From Candidatus Azobacteroides sp. (GTDB taxonomy: Bacteria; Bacteroidota; Bacteroidia; Bacteroidales; WRGA01): DNA of 51,469 bases. The notes beneath the pieces were generated by a model. The model did not search any database and had not been told where the DNA came from. It saw nothing but the letters and a program-made list of their open reading frames with translations. The DNA lies in NCBI GenBank assembly GCA_009787405.1, contig WRGA01000114.1:1-51469 (forward strand), written 5' to 3'. A program made the position numbers and the translations under genes. Shown one piece after another: positions 28,123-35,999 of the stretch; the stretch's first letter is position 1, and the number at the start of each line of letters is the position of its first letter.

Positions 28123-29370
28123 TTATTCTTCTCCGATTGCTTCAATGGGACGGATAGTCATAGCTCGGTTTGCCGGGATAAGTCCGGCTAAAGTTCCGAT
28201 AACAAGCAGAACAACTAACGAATTTACAGCTGCGCTGAAACTGATTTGAGGGTTTTGAAAAAAATTATCGGTCGTACCAAGTATCCGACCGACAAGGGCA
28301 AGCAACCCTACGCCAAACAACAGGCCCGACAAACCGGCCATCAGTGTAAGTACGATACTTTCGCTGATAATCTGGAGGGTAATCCGGCGGGGAGTGGCTC
28401 CCAACGCCCGGCGAATGCCGATCTCCCGGGTTCGTTCCCGAACGGTAATCAGCATGATGTTGCTGATTCCTATTCCGCCGGCAAATAACGTTCCGATACT
28501 GACAATCCATATCAGTGCCGCTATACCGATCTCCAAATAAAGGAACATCGTGAATTGCTCTTCCATATTGAAACTGCCGACAGCCGCATTGTCCGTCGGC
28601 GCTATATCGTGCTGCTTTTTCAAGATGGTCTTGATTTTGTCTTCTATGGCTTTGACACGGATGTCCGGTTTAGCTGTTGCAGCGATGAAATTAACTATAT
28701 TTCCCATGTCAAAAGCCTGTTGCATAGTTGTAAAAGGCAGAATAACAGATTCTTCATCCCGTCCGCCGATATATACTTGAGAAATATTGCGGGTTACGCC
28801 TACGACTTTGAAATAGATGCCTTTTACCATCATGTACTGTCCTGTCGGATCGACATTTCTGCCGAAAAGCACTTCGCTCACCCGTTCCCCGATCACACAA
28901 GTCTTGCGCTTTTCCCGAATGTCTATGTCATTGATATATCGCCCGTAAATCAATTTATTTTCTTTAATTTTATTATAACCCGGATAAATTCCTTTTATGC
29001 TGTAAGTCCCCGATTTGTCTCCCCGTACCACATTGTTTACATCTTGACCTCCGAAAAGAATGGGGGTCATATCCTGTATTTCGGGAATACTTCTTGACAG
29101 GAGCGAAATATCTTCATTTTGAATCGACCACTTCCGTCCTTTCCGAAACCCTTTATAGGGTTCGGTGGTTTGTTGGTCGTAGACGAAACAAGAATTAGTG
29201 GCAAACCCTTCAATGATAGAATCCATACCATGTTTAAGTGCAGAGCCGGAGCCGGTCATGACCACAAACATAAACATCCCCCAGAAAACCCCGAATGCGG
29301 TGAGCACACTCCGCGATTTGTTTTGTTTGATGGTGTGCAAGATTTCCAGCCAATAATCTATGTCAAACAT
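28123..29370 (-). CDS. MacB-like ABC transporter permease (FtsX/MacB_PCD)
   Basis: A 415-residue permease. One N-terminal membrane helix (about 20-40) precedes a periplasmic MacB_PCD domain, then come three C-terminal helices of an FtsX domain with the typical VRERTREIGIRRALGATPRRI coupling region (about 305-325). It lacks an ATPase domain, which is supplied by the protein encoded at 30666-31358. MacB-like transporters push substrates from the periplasm through an outer-membrane channel by mechanotransmission. Gene order puts it third in the operon, 14 nt after the paralogous permease. The two permeases may form a heterodimer. Confidence 0.92.
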   Translation of the reverse strand: MFDIDYWLEILHTIKQNKSRSVLTAFGVFWGMFMFVVMTGSGSALKHGMDSIIEGFATNSCFVYDQQTTEPYKGFRKGRKWSIQNEDISLLSRSIPEIQDMTPILFGGQDVNNVVRGDKSGTYSIKGIYPGYNKIKENKLIYGRYINDIDIREKRKTCVIGERVSEVLFGRNVDPTGQYMMVKGIYFKVVGVTRNISQVYIGGRDEESVILPFTTMQQAFDMGNIVNFIAATAKPDIRVKAIEDKIKTILKKQHDIAPTDNAAVGSFNMEEQFTMFLYLEIGIAALIWIVSIGTLFAGGIGISNIMLITVRERTREIGIRRALGATPRRITLQIISESIVLTLMAGLSGLLFGVGLLALVGRILGTTDNFFQNPQISFSAAVNSLVVLLVIGTLAGLIPANRAMTIRPIEAIGEE

Positions 29371-29384
29371 ATTGTTCAGTTCTT

Positions 29385-30635
29385 TTATTTTTCCCTCATG
29401 GCTTCCACCGGTTTAATCCGCACGGCATGGCGTGCCGGGATATAACCGGCTGCGATACCCGAAACAATCAGAATCACCGTCGAAGCAAATACATAAGTCA
29501 AAGGTACCGTCGAATCGAGGAAAATCGTCATATTGGTGTCGGAATCGCCGGCGGACGACTGTTGTAAAAGATAGTTTACCGATTCCGTCAACCCTAATCC
29601 GGCCACCATTCCGACATAGCCGAAAACTCCTGTAATTAAGACCGATTCAATAACGATAGAACGCAGAATCATTCCCGGAGACGCTCCGATTGCCTTGCGG
29701 ATGCCTATTTCACGGGAACGTTCTTTAACTGAAACCAGCATGATGTTACTGACTCCGACAATACCCGCGATCAAAGTCAGAATACCGACAATGGTCACAA
29801 ACAAAGTTATTCCGTCAAATATTTTCATGGTTTGAAGATATTGACGTTGAGCATTGAACAAATAAAGAGCCTGCTTGTCTTCCGGATTGAAATGAAGGCT
29901 GCCGGCCATTACTTTGGTCAGTTCGGAATTGAACGTATCATTTTCAGCTTCCGTTTTCAATCCGTGCATAGTCATTGCAATGCTGTTGAATTTTTGATTC
30001 GGATTATAGATGATTTGTGCGGTAGTAAAAGGAATATAACATACCGGATTTTCGTACAATTCTTTTTTTGAATTGATGCCGATAACCCGGAACATGACCG
30101 GCCCCACCTGAATAAATTGTCCCAACGCCGGCTTGCCTTTGAAAAGAACTTCCTCTATTTTTTTATCGATCACAGCCACTTTACTGTGATTTTGCAAATC
30201 AAATTCGTTGATAAACCGGCCGGCGCCGGGTTCAAATTCAAGATTGAAAATTTCTTTATACGAAGGATTGACCCCTCGCAACGTATAGTTTCCATATTCC
30301 GTATTCCGGGTAATTACCGATTGTTTTTCAATGATGCCTGTTTTTTTATCCGGTTCGGTGAACCGGGTGTTGATGGCATCGATCTGCTTTTCGGAAAAAT
30401 CGAGCGGGCGATTGACTTGCAAGCCCTGATACGGCAAAGAAGATTTACCCGACCACATTTGTATCGAATTGACGGCCCGATCGTTAAAATTGTGCCGGAT
30501 ACCGTTGTTCAGCCCGTTACCGGCGCCCAAAAGTACAATCAGAATAAATATACCCCATGACACCGACAATCCGGTCAAAACCGTACGGAGTTTGTTATGC
30601 CTGAGACTTGAGAGTATTTCCTGCAAAATATCCAT
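29385..30635 (-). CDS. MacB-like ABC transporter permease, second paralogue
   Basis: A 416-residue paralogue of the neighbouring permease, with the same layout: N-terminal helix (VSWGIFILIVLLGAGNGL, about 25-42), periplasmic MacB_PCD domain, and FtsX helices with VKERSREIGIRKAIGASPGMI (about 305-325). The pair is probably a heterodimeric exporter and the substrate is unknown. It lies 30 nt after the ATPase gene and 14 nt before the next permease, so it is in the same transcript. Confidence 0.92.
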   Translation of the reverse strand: MDILQEILSSLRHNKLRTVLTGLSVSWGIFILIVLLGAGNGLNNGIRHNFNDRAVNSIQMWSGKSSLPYQGLQVNRPLDFSEKQIDAINTRFTEPDKKTGIIEKQSVITRNTEYGNYTLRGVNPSYKEIFNLEFEPGAGRFINEFDLQNHSKVAVIDKKIEEVLFKGKPALGQFIQVGPVMFRVIGINSKKELYENPVCYIPFTTAQIIYNPNQKFNSIAMTMHGLKTEAENDTFNSELTKVMAGSLHFNPEDKQALYLFNAQRQYLQTMKIFDGITLFVTIVGILTLIAGIVGVSNIMLVSVKERSREIGIRKAIGASPGMILRSIVIESVLITGVFGYVGMVAGLGLTESVNYLLQQSSAGDSDTNMTIFLDSTVPLTYVFASTVILIVSGIAAGYIPARHAVRIKPVEAMREK

Positions 30636-30665
30636 TGAAAGAACTTAAAAGGATCATCGAAAAAA

Positions 30666-31358
30666 TCAGTTGGATTTGACGGGATGATTTTCTTCAATAT
30701 GCTGAATCAATCCGTCTTTGATCCGGATAATTTTCCGGGTTTCATCGGCTACCGCCTTTTCATGCGTAACAATGATCGTTGTGATGCCTGCCCGGTTCTG
30801 CTCGCCGAGCAATTGCATGACCTCTTCGGTCGTTTTACTGTCTAAAGCGCCGGTCGGCTCGTCCGCCAACAAAACTTTCGGGCCGGAAACAATGGCGCGT
30901 GCAATAGCCACCCTCTGTTTCTGTCCGCCCGACATTTCGTTCGGAAAATAATACGCCCCGTCCTTCAGCCCCATCCGGTCAAGATACTCAAGCGCTATGG
31001 CATTCCGCTTTTTACGGCCGATATTCTTATAATAAAGCGGTAAAGCGACATTCTCCATGGCATTTTTGAAGTTGATCAAATTGAAAGACTGGAATACAAA
31101 CCCGATCATTTCGTTTCTGTAAGCAGCAGCCTGTTTTTCGGAAAGATTCTTGATCAGGATGTTATTCAGATAATAATCGCCGGAATCGTAATGATCGAGG
31201 ATGCCGAGAATATTCAGCAAAGTGGATTTTCCCGAACCCGAAGCCCCCATGACGGAAACATAATCGCCTTGTTCGATATGCAGATCGATCCCCTTCAATA
31301 CATGCAGAGCAGTATCTCCCGTATAATACGTTTTATTGACATTTCGGAGCGTTATCAT
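30666..31358 (-). CDS. LolD/MacB-type ABC transporter ATPase
   Basis: A 230-residue ATPase. Walker A is GASGSGKSTLLN (about 38-49), the signature is MSGGQKQRVAIARAI (about 141-155) and Walker B is KVLLADEPTGALDS. The LolD/MacB subtype is shown by the VFQSFNLINF Q-loop region and IIVTHEKAVADE. It is the first gene of the operon and powers the two MacB-like permeases downstream. Just upstream lies a composite REP element, so the promoter was not located. Confidence 0.95.
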   Translation of the reverse strand: MITLRNVNKTYYTGDTALHVLKGIDLHIEQGDYVSVMGASGSGKSTLLNILGILDHYDSGDYYLNNILIKNLSEKQAAAYRNEMIGFVFQSFNLINFKNAMENVALPLYYKNIGRKKRNAIALEYLDRMGLKDGAYYFPNEMSGGQKQRVAIARAIVSGPKVLLADEPTGALDSKTTEEVMQLLGEQNRAGITTIIVTHEKAVADETRKIIRIKDGLIQHIEENHPVKSN

Positions 31359-31489
31359 GTGCTGCGGAAACAGGGTGGAATAACATATTCAAAATAACAG
31401 ACATTAAATTCTGCCATATACTTACCGGCTCATCATTTTACAAAAATAGTATAAAATCTTTTACTCGTGACATATTTATAAATTTGTTT

Positions 31490-31740
31490 AATGATTATCG
31501 GATGTTATATCCGGTTATCCCTACAGGTGGAATGTAAAAAATGTGCCAATGTTTCAAAAATATTCGTTCTTTTTTGTCCCGTTAGGGACTAAATATTGGT
31601 AGAAAAATAATATTCCTCATCTCCCACACCGTCCCGGCAGGGACGGGATATGAAATTTTGTCCCTACGGGACAATAACAGGATGAGGGTTGCATTTTTCT
31701 ACCAATATACAATGCCTACGGCATTGATTTCAGACGATAA
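31490..31740. repeat. Composite REP/MITE-like element, partial copy B1
   Basis: The left end AATGATTATCGGATGTT and hairpins of the GTCCCGTTAGGGAC and GTCCCTACGGGAC type are clear. The right end lacks the standard terminal repeat. Its left part (AATGTGCCAATGTTTCAAAA) is the inverse complement of the right part of the next copy, which suggests one copy was formed by inverted duplication. Confidence 0.7.
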
Positions 31741-31771
31741 GCAACATTATATATCATTGATTAAAAGGTTT

Positions 31772-32111
31772 ATGATTATCGGATGTTGCACCTATCTATC
31801 CCCCAAGTGGGATGTAAAAATGTAATATTCGTTTTTTTGAAAAATAAATTCAAAAAAATGTCGCTTCTCGTCCCGTCAGGGACAACATATTGGTAGAAAT
31901 AAGAATTTCTCCGATGATCAAAGTTCCGTCAGGGACGTAATGTGAAGAAGAAACATTTTGTCCCTGACGGGCCGGGGGGTGAAGGGATGTGGTGTTTTCT
32001 ACCGATATAATGTCCCCGGCGGGACAAAAAAAGAACGAATATTTTTGAAACATTGGCACATTTTTTGCGTCGCCCTGCCGGGAGAGCCGGGCATAACATC
32101 CGATAATCATT
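31772..32111. repeat. Composite REP/MITE-like element, copy B2 (~340 bp)
   Basis: ATGATTATCGGATGTT begins it and AACATCCGATAATCATT ends it. Inside are four hairpins of the GTCCCTGACGGGAC kind with TTTCTACCGATAT spacers. The left half resembles copy A at 299-641. A 60-100 nt AT-rich tail with the CAAGTCC ... ACATATCCGC block follows, shared with 4300-4360 and 36395-36465. Confidence 0.8.
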
Positions 32112-32231
32112 TTATTTATTTCTAAAAATGAATTTTTTTGTAGAGGTCAGACTGCAAGTCCAGTTGAATAAGTAAGCAGCCGGACAACATATCCGCTACG
32201 GCGGAAATTGCAAATTCGCGCGAGCGTGAAT

Positions 32232-33029
32232 TTACTGTTTGTCAAATACATATTTTTTTGAGAGCAACGATCTTCGAATTTCATTTTCCAAGTCTGTTTC
32301 ATTAAAATCTGTATTTAAAAATTCATTTAAAGATATTTTTTTGTAAGAAAGCAAATAATCTGTTTTTAAACGGGATGTAAAATAGAAATAAGAATAAGCC
32401 AGAATGTCTTTATTTGATTTCAATTTTTCTTGTTCTTCTCCGTTTTCAACAAAAATACGTTTACCGTCTTCAATATTAAACGAAGATGAATTCGCAATGA
32501 ATTCACAAAAACCCTCATTTTTCCATTTTCCAAAAAAGTTCATTTTTATATATTTAAAAAAGCCCATTTTTTCTTTCAGATAAGAATGAGTTAATTCATG
32601 AGCAATTACATCAGACAATCGCCTATTGAATAATTTTTCGTCATATTTATGTTGTAGATTTCTTTTATAATCAGCCGGAGCTAAAACCAAAACATTCATC
32701 ATGGAATAGTTATTTCCCAATGAACCTTTTGCCAAATAAAAAGTATTCCGGTTGTATTTATCGATTGTTGTAGAAAACAGGATAGTATATTTTTGATGGA
32801 TAGAAATATTATTATTTTCTAATTTTTTCATGCAGGTATCCATTATCTGGATAATATCATCTTTGAATTCAATATTATCTGTATATATAGCATTTCTTTT
32901 TATTGTTGCTATTTTTGTATTTCCGATTATCATATAAAAAAATATGGCATAAAATACTACATAATAGAGAATGAATATCGGAAAAACAACAGCGGAAAGA
33001 AGTTTCAGATAATAATAAATTTTTTTCAT
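32232..33029 (-). CDS. Membrane-anchored HExxH metallopeptidase-like protein
   Basis: 265 residues counted from the ATG at 33029 (MKKIYYYLKLLSAVVFP); a start at 33101 would add 24 residues but the shorter form gives a natural anchor. One or two N-terminal membrane helices (FILYYVVFYAIFFYMIIG) precede a soluble domain with DVIAHELTHSYL, a zinc-binding HExxH motif, followed about 25 residues later by NEGFCEFIA, whose Glu could be the third ligand (gluzincin type). The catalytic domain would face the periplasm. It is the distal end of the peptide cluster. It could mature or degrade the secreted peptides or provide self-protection, but no substrate can be inferred from sequence. Confidence 0.65.
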   Translation of the reverse strand: MKKIYYYLKLLSAVVFPIFILYYVVFYAIFFYMIIGNTKIATIKRNAIYTDNIEFKDDIIQIMDTCMKKLENNNISIHQKYTILFSTTIDKYNRNTFYLAKGSLGNNYSMMNVLVLAPADYKRNLQHKYDEKLFNRRLSDVIAHELTHSYLKEKMGFFKYIKMNFFGKWKNEGFCEFIANSSSFNIEDGKRIFVENGEEQEKLKSNKDILAYSYFYFTSRLKTDYLLSYKKISLNEFLNTDFNETDLENEIRRSLLSKKYVFDKQ

Positions 33030-33089
33030 ATTGACGGGAATTGAATAAGTTTGTTTCGTAAAAAAAACAAAGTATTGATAGAATAATAC

Positions 33090-33215
33090 ATGTATCAACA
33101 AACATACAATGTGCCGTAGGCATGTTATATAAACACATTGCGTACCTACGGCATGTCGATTTATTAAAAAATCCGATTTTCTACCAACATTTAATTCCTA
33201 ACGGGATTCGCTTTT
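33090..33215. repeat. REP-like palindromic repeat fragment
   Basis: It contains CACATTGCGTACCTACGGCA and TTTCTACCAACAT followed by TTCCTAACGGGATTCGC. It closely matches 1-110 and lacks the terminal repeats of the ~320-340 bp composites. It lies just upstream of the metallopeptidase-like gene. Confidence 0.6.
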
Positions 33216-33259
33216 ACTTTACTTGAAATAATAACAACAGAGGGTAACGTCTTATCGTT

Positions 33260-33415
33260 TCATTGTACAAGAAAACCAACTAATTTTCCACAGAAATATC
33301 CTGTAAATAGCGCAATCATACATGCTATAATCAAACATAGAATCAATTTGTCAATTTTATGATTGATACTTTGAGGTACTTCCCTTTTAATGCTTTTTAA
33401 ATCAGTATTTTCCAT
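33260..33415 (-). CDS. 51-residue single-helix membrane peptide
   Basis: ATG at 33415, stop at 33260. The protein starts with a charged segment (MENTDLKSIKREV, then INHKIDK) and has one hydrophobic helix (LILCLIIACMIALFTGYF) before a short GKLVGFLVQ tail. It lacks a double-glycine leader. It is too short for default gene callers. It lies between a GG-leader precursor gene and the metallopeptidase-like gene on the same strand, so an immunity or exporter-accessory role is possible. This is inferred from context and start/stop signals only. Confidence 0.5.
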   Translation of the reverse strand: MENTDLKSIKREVPQSINHKIDKLILCLIIACMIALFTGYFCGKLVGFLVQ

Positions 33416-33653
33416 AACAAATTAAGATTACAAGTGATTAAGAATAAGACAAAAATAATATATTTATATTCTTGCTGCAACTATTTTACATGTTTTAATA
33501 AATTAAAAATTAATTTTTTTTTAAATCCTCTACTCATAAAATATGCCTATGAGTAGAGAATAAATTACTTGAGGAATAAAGAATGTCAATATTCCGTTTT
33601 TTTTTGGCTTTTTCAATCAGTTTGACAAGTGTGCAAGACAGAAAATCTATTCC

Positions 33654-33791
33654 TTATTTTAAAAGCACATAGCCGACAGCCAACCCTATGCCGACGCCTA
33701 TCACAAACTGCCAAATTCCTCCGTTTGCATCCATCATTTCTTGTTGGGACAATTCTTTCAATCCCAAACTTTCTAATTCAAAAGTCTTCAT
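33654..33791 (-). CDS. GG-leader peptide precursor 1 (bacteriocin-like)
   Basis: 45 codons from ATG 33791. The leader, 25 residues, begins MKTFELESLG and ends QQEMMDANGG, a double-glycine processing site. The core is 20 residues (IWQFVIGVGIGLAVGYVLLK), strongly hydrophobic with repeated glycines (GVGIG, AVG) and a C-terminal lysine. The leader closely parallels that of precursor 2 (38232-38366): a charged ELE/LEL patch, a leucine- or methionine-rich EM motif and GG. C39 peptidase-ABC exporters cleave after GG while exporting such peptides, and the window encodes one (38817-40958). The core has no cysteines and no YGNGV pediocin box. Activity is unknown. Confidence 0.75.
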   Translation of the reverse strand: MKTFELESLGLKELSQQEMMDANGGIWQFVIGVGIGLAVGYVLLK

Positions 33792-33851
33792 AATAATTCC
33801 TTTTTGTATAAGTTTGTATAACAAAAATACTGCATCTTAGCGTCTGCAATA

Positions 33852-33929
33852 TTAACGCAAGAACTCCGGATTTCTCAGGTACAAAAATAAAATCATTCCG
33901 TCCGAAAAAAAGAACGGAATAAAATTTAA
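33852..33929 (-). pseudogene. Remnant of the small HTH regulator (3' end)
   Basis: The minus strand can be read LNFIPFFFSDGM and ends LRNPEFLR followed by a stop. The intact regulator at 38423-38779 ends NFFLPFFFPDGT and RNPEFLR with the same stop. The flanking non-coding bases between each regulator end and the following precursor are also alike (CTTAGCGTCTGC versus CTTATGCGCCTGC; CGCAAGAA in both). A stop codon lies just upstream in the same frame, so only the C-terminal 25 or so codons survive. It is evidence of a duplicated regulator-precursor cassette. Confidence 0.7.
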
Positions 33930-34003
33930 TGGTAAATTAACGTTCTTTTTGACTGCATTACATTACCATACGATGTAACTCGTATGATAGCGGGAGAATG
34001 GTA

Positions 34004-34570
34004 TCATTGAATGACTTTATACTCTGAAAGATCACGGTTATTGTCCGTCTCCGTATTTTTTACGGACGATAATTCAACAGATTGGCATTGAAAAGAGCCG
34101 TTCGGGTAATAGATTGTAGTAGCATTATTTGCCACAATCTCGTCCGGTCTTCGTTTTATTTGAAAAAATTGACTGTCCGATTCGAAATCAATATAAGAAG
34201 AATAAGCTGTTTCCCGAATGCCTTGTAATGTCAGCAATATCACTTCGGCACAAAATGAAATCTCCGATTCGGAATTTTTGAAACTTATTTTTCTTGCAGG
34301 ATAATTCAAATAGAATTGACCTTCCTTTTCATCTTCCGGAAGCATCTTTCCCAATTTTGTCCTCACCATATCCATTTGTTTTTTCACCGGATCTAAATCG
34401 ATTTTTTTAAGCACTTTATCAGTTTTATTGATTTCAAAAACTTGTTTTTTATCCTGAAAAAAAACTAATTCTTTCCCTCCGATTTCAATAAAAACAGAAC
34501 AATCCGAACAGATAAGCCGCTGTTTCAGCTTTTTATCCTGATGTGTTATTACATAATCCAAACAAATCAT
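34004..34570 (-). CDS. Unknown cytosolic protein in the peptide cluster
   Basis: A 188-residue protein with no signal or membrane segment and no family recognised. The N-terminus contains CSDCSVFIEIGGKELVFFQDK, and the sequence is rich in charged and aromatic residues without visible catalytic motifs. It lies between the single-helix peptide gene (34593-34688) and the regulator remnant, and shares strand and spacing with the metallopeptidase-like genes. It could be an immunity or regulatory factor, but nothing in the sequence shows this. Confidence 0.55.
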   Translation of the reverse strand: MICLDYVITHQDKKLKQRLICSDCSVFIEIGGKELVFFQDKKQVFEINKTDKVLKKIDLDPVKKQMDMVRTKLGKMLPEDEKEGQFYLNYPARKISFKNSESEISFCAEVILLTLQGIRETAYSSYIDFESDSQFFQIKRRPDEIVANNATTIYYPNGSFQCQSVELSSVKNTETDNNRDLSEYKVIQ

Positions 34571-34592
34571 CTGATAAAATATTATTTATAAG

Positions 34593-34688
34593 TTATTTAA
34601 ATATAATCCATCCGACTATAATCCCTAAAAGTACCGTCGCCGCCATCCATAAAATAGATACAATTAATGATTTTGTTTTATTGTTCAT
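34593..34688 (-). CDS. 31-residue membrane peptide
   Basis: ATG at 34688, stop at 34593. It reads MNNKTKSLIVSILWMAATVL then LGIIVGWIIFK: a short polar N-terminus, one hydrophobic helix and a lysine end. It has no double-glycine site. It starts 41 nt after the DUF3267-like gene and ends 22 nt before the unknown gene at 34004-34570. It is too short for gene-calling tools. It may be an immunity peptide or an exported product lacking a leader, and could also be a chance frame. Confidence 0.45.
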   Translation of the reverse strand: MNNKTKSLIVSILWMAATVLLGIIVGWIIFK

Positions 34689-34729
34689 AGATTTAAAAAT
34701 AAAAGAATTAATAAAAATTTACCTGCTTA

Positions 34730-35314
34730 TCAATCACCGGCAACCACCATAAAGCCCATCTTTTCGGGATGATCCATGATTACGTCTCCGGATTTTGTTT
34801 TTGTGATTAAATGATAACAATATATAAAATCACCGACACCACCAACCGTTGAAACAAGTCCGAACAGCCACCACCACGGGTTTGAAAATAAATACGCATA
34901 CAGCAGCGGGAAAAAGCCGAGTACAATGGCCGGCATCAGAGACGCAATCACAGCCTGTTTCTTCGTGATAGAATCTTTACAATGAGCATAAAAAGCAAAT
35001 GATTTGAGATCAATCCCGAATTTTACCGAATTAAACCGGTTCTTACCGGAAAAAGCAAAACAAATACCATGCAAAAATTCATGAACAAAAATACTGATGA
35101 TCAAAACCAAAAAGGGCAATGAACAGTAAAATACTTTATAAAAACCATGGTATGATTCTTTTGCCCGGGAAAAATATTCATCCACCATACTTAACGAATC
35201 TTTATGATAAATCATATAGGGGGCAACTGTCAATGCCAAAACCGGTATTGAAACCAAAAGCGCAATCAGGTGGATTTTATTTCTATTAAATGTATATTCT
35301 TTTTTTATCTGCAT
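34730..35314 (-). CDS. DUF3267-like membrane metalloprotease, copy 2
   Basis: A 194-residue protein with four predicted membrane helices. The helix IISIFVHEFLHGICFAF carries an HExxH motif and VGDFIYCYHL near the C-terminal helix gives a conserved D. This is the DUF3267 pattern, related to site-2-protease-like fold proteins. It is paralogous to 35347-35922 and lies 32 nt downstream of it. It may process membrane peptides or confer self-immunity. Both motif residues appear intact. Confidence 0.72.
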   Translation of the reverse strand: MQIKKEYTFNRNKIHLIALLVSIPVLALTVAPYMIYHKDSLSMVDEYFSRAKESYHGFYKVFYCSLPFLVLIISIFVHEFLHGICFAFSGKNRFNSVKFGIDLKSFAFYAHCKDSITKKQAVIASLMPAIVLGFFPLLYAYLFSNPWWWLFGLVSTVGGVGDFIYCYHLITKTKSGDVIMDHPEKMGFMVVAGD

Positions 35315-35346
35315 ATCAAAATAAGATGATGTTTTTTATTTGACCA

Positions 35347-35922
35347 TTATGATTTCTCTACTTCAAATCCCATAAAACAATCCATTTTTTCAAGAATCCG
35401 GTCGTCGGAACCGGCCTTTTTCATTATATGATAAACGATTATGAAATCACCTCCGCCACCGGTCAACATTATAAACCCGAATAACCAAATCCGGGCATTT
35501 GAAAAAATAAACGCATAAATCAACGGAATCAATCCCAAAAGTATGGCCGGCATCAGCCCTGAAATAATAAATTGATTTCTCTTCAACGGTTCTTTGCAAT
35601 ACGTGTAAAAACCGGGCAGCTTAAATCCGAATTTGATCGATTTAAAATGATCTTTACAAAAAAAAGCAAAACATAACCCGTGTATCGCCTCATGCACGCA
35701 TATTGCCGACATGAGGATCAAAACCGGCAGGATGCATAACCAAAATTTGCGGAAAACACCGACCGCTTCCTGCACTTCGGTACGATAATCTATAATTTGT
35801 CGGAGCGATTCCCGATACATCAACATATAAGGAAGCACTGCCGCCAAAATAACGATGATGGTGATAAAAAATATCCAACGGTTTACTTCTTTTTCAGGAA
35901 GTATGCATTCAATTTTTTTCAT
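35347..35922 (-). CDS. DUF3267-like membrane metalloprotease, copy 1
   Basis: 191 residues counted from the ATG at 35922 (MKKIECILPEKEVNRW); an upstream in-frame start at 35979 lacks support. Helices: FFITIIVILAAVLPYMLM, the HExxH helix ISAICVHEAIHGLCFAFF, a long hydrophobic pair, and GGGGDFIIVYHIM with the conserved D. It shares clear similarity with the next gene, indicating tandem duplication. Such proteins are little studied. A paired HExxH duo beside a peptide exporter suggests a self-protection or maturation function. Confidence 0.72.
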   Translation of the reverse strand: MKKIECILPEKEVNRWIFFITIIVILAAVLPYMLMYRESLRQIIDYRTEVQEAVGVFRKFWLCILPVLILMSAICVHEAIHGLCFAFFCKDHFKSIKFGFKLPGFYTYCKEPLKRNQFIISGLMPAILLGLIPLIYAFIFSNARIWLFGFIMLTGGGGDFIIVYHIMKKAGSDDRILEKMDCFMGFEVEKS

Positions 35923-35999
35923 GGGTTTATTTTTGTTTTTTATTTCATGCCGCAAAGAGTACCCCGCCGTGATGGACATGTTGTCCGATAAAAAGAATA

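Noticed and set aside
31850-32110. 86-codon minus-strand frame
   Set aside because: It is the same REP-derived pattern (PARQGQN, VPDGTL) as in copy A, so it is not a gene.
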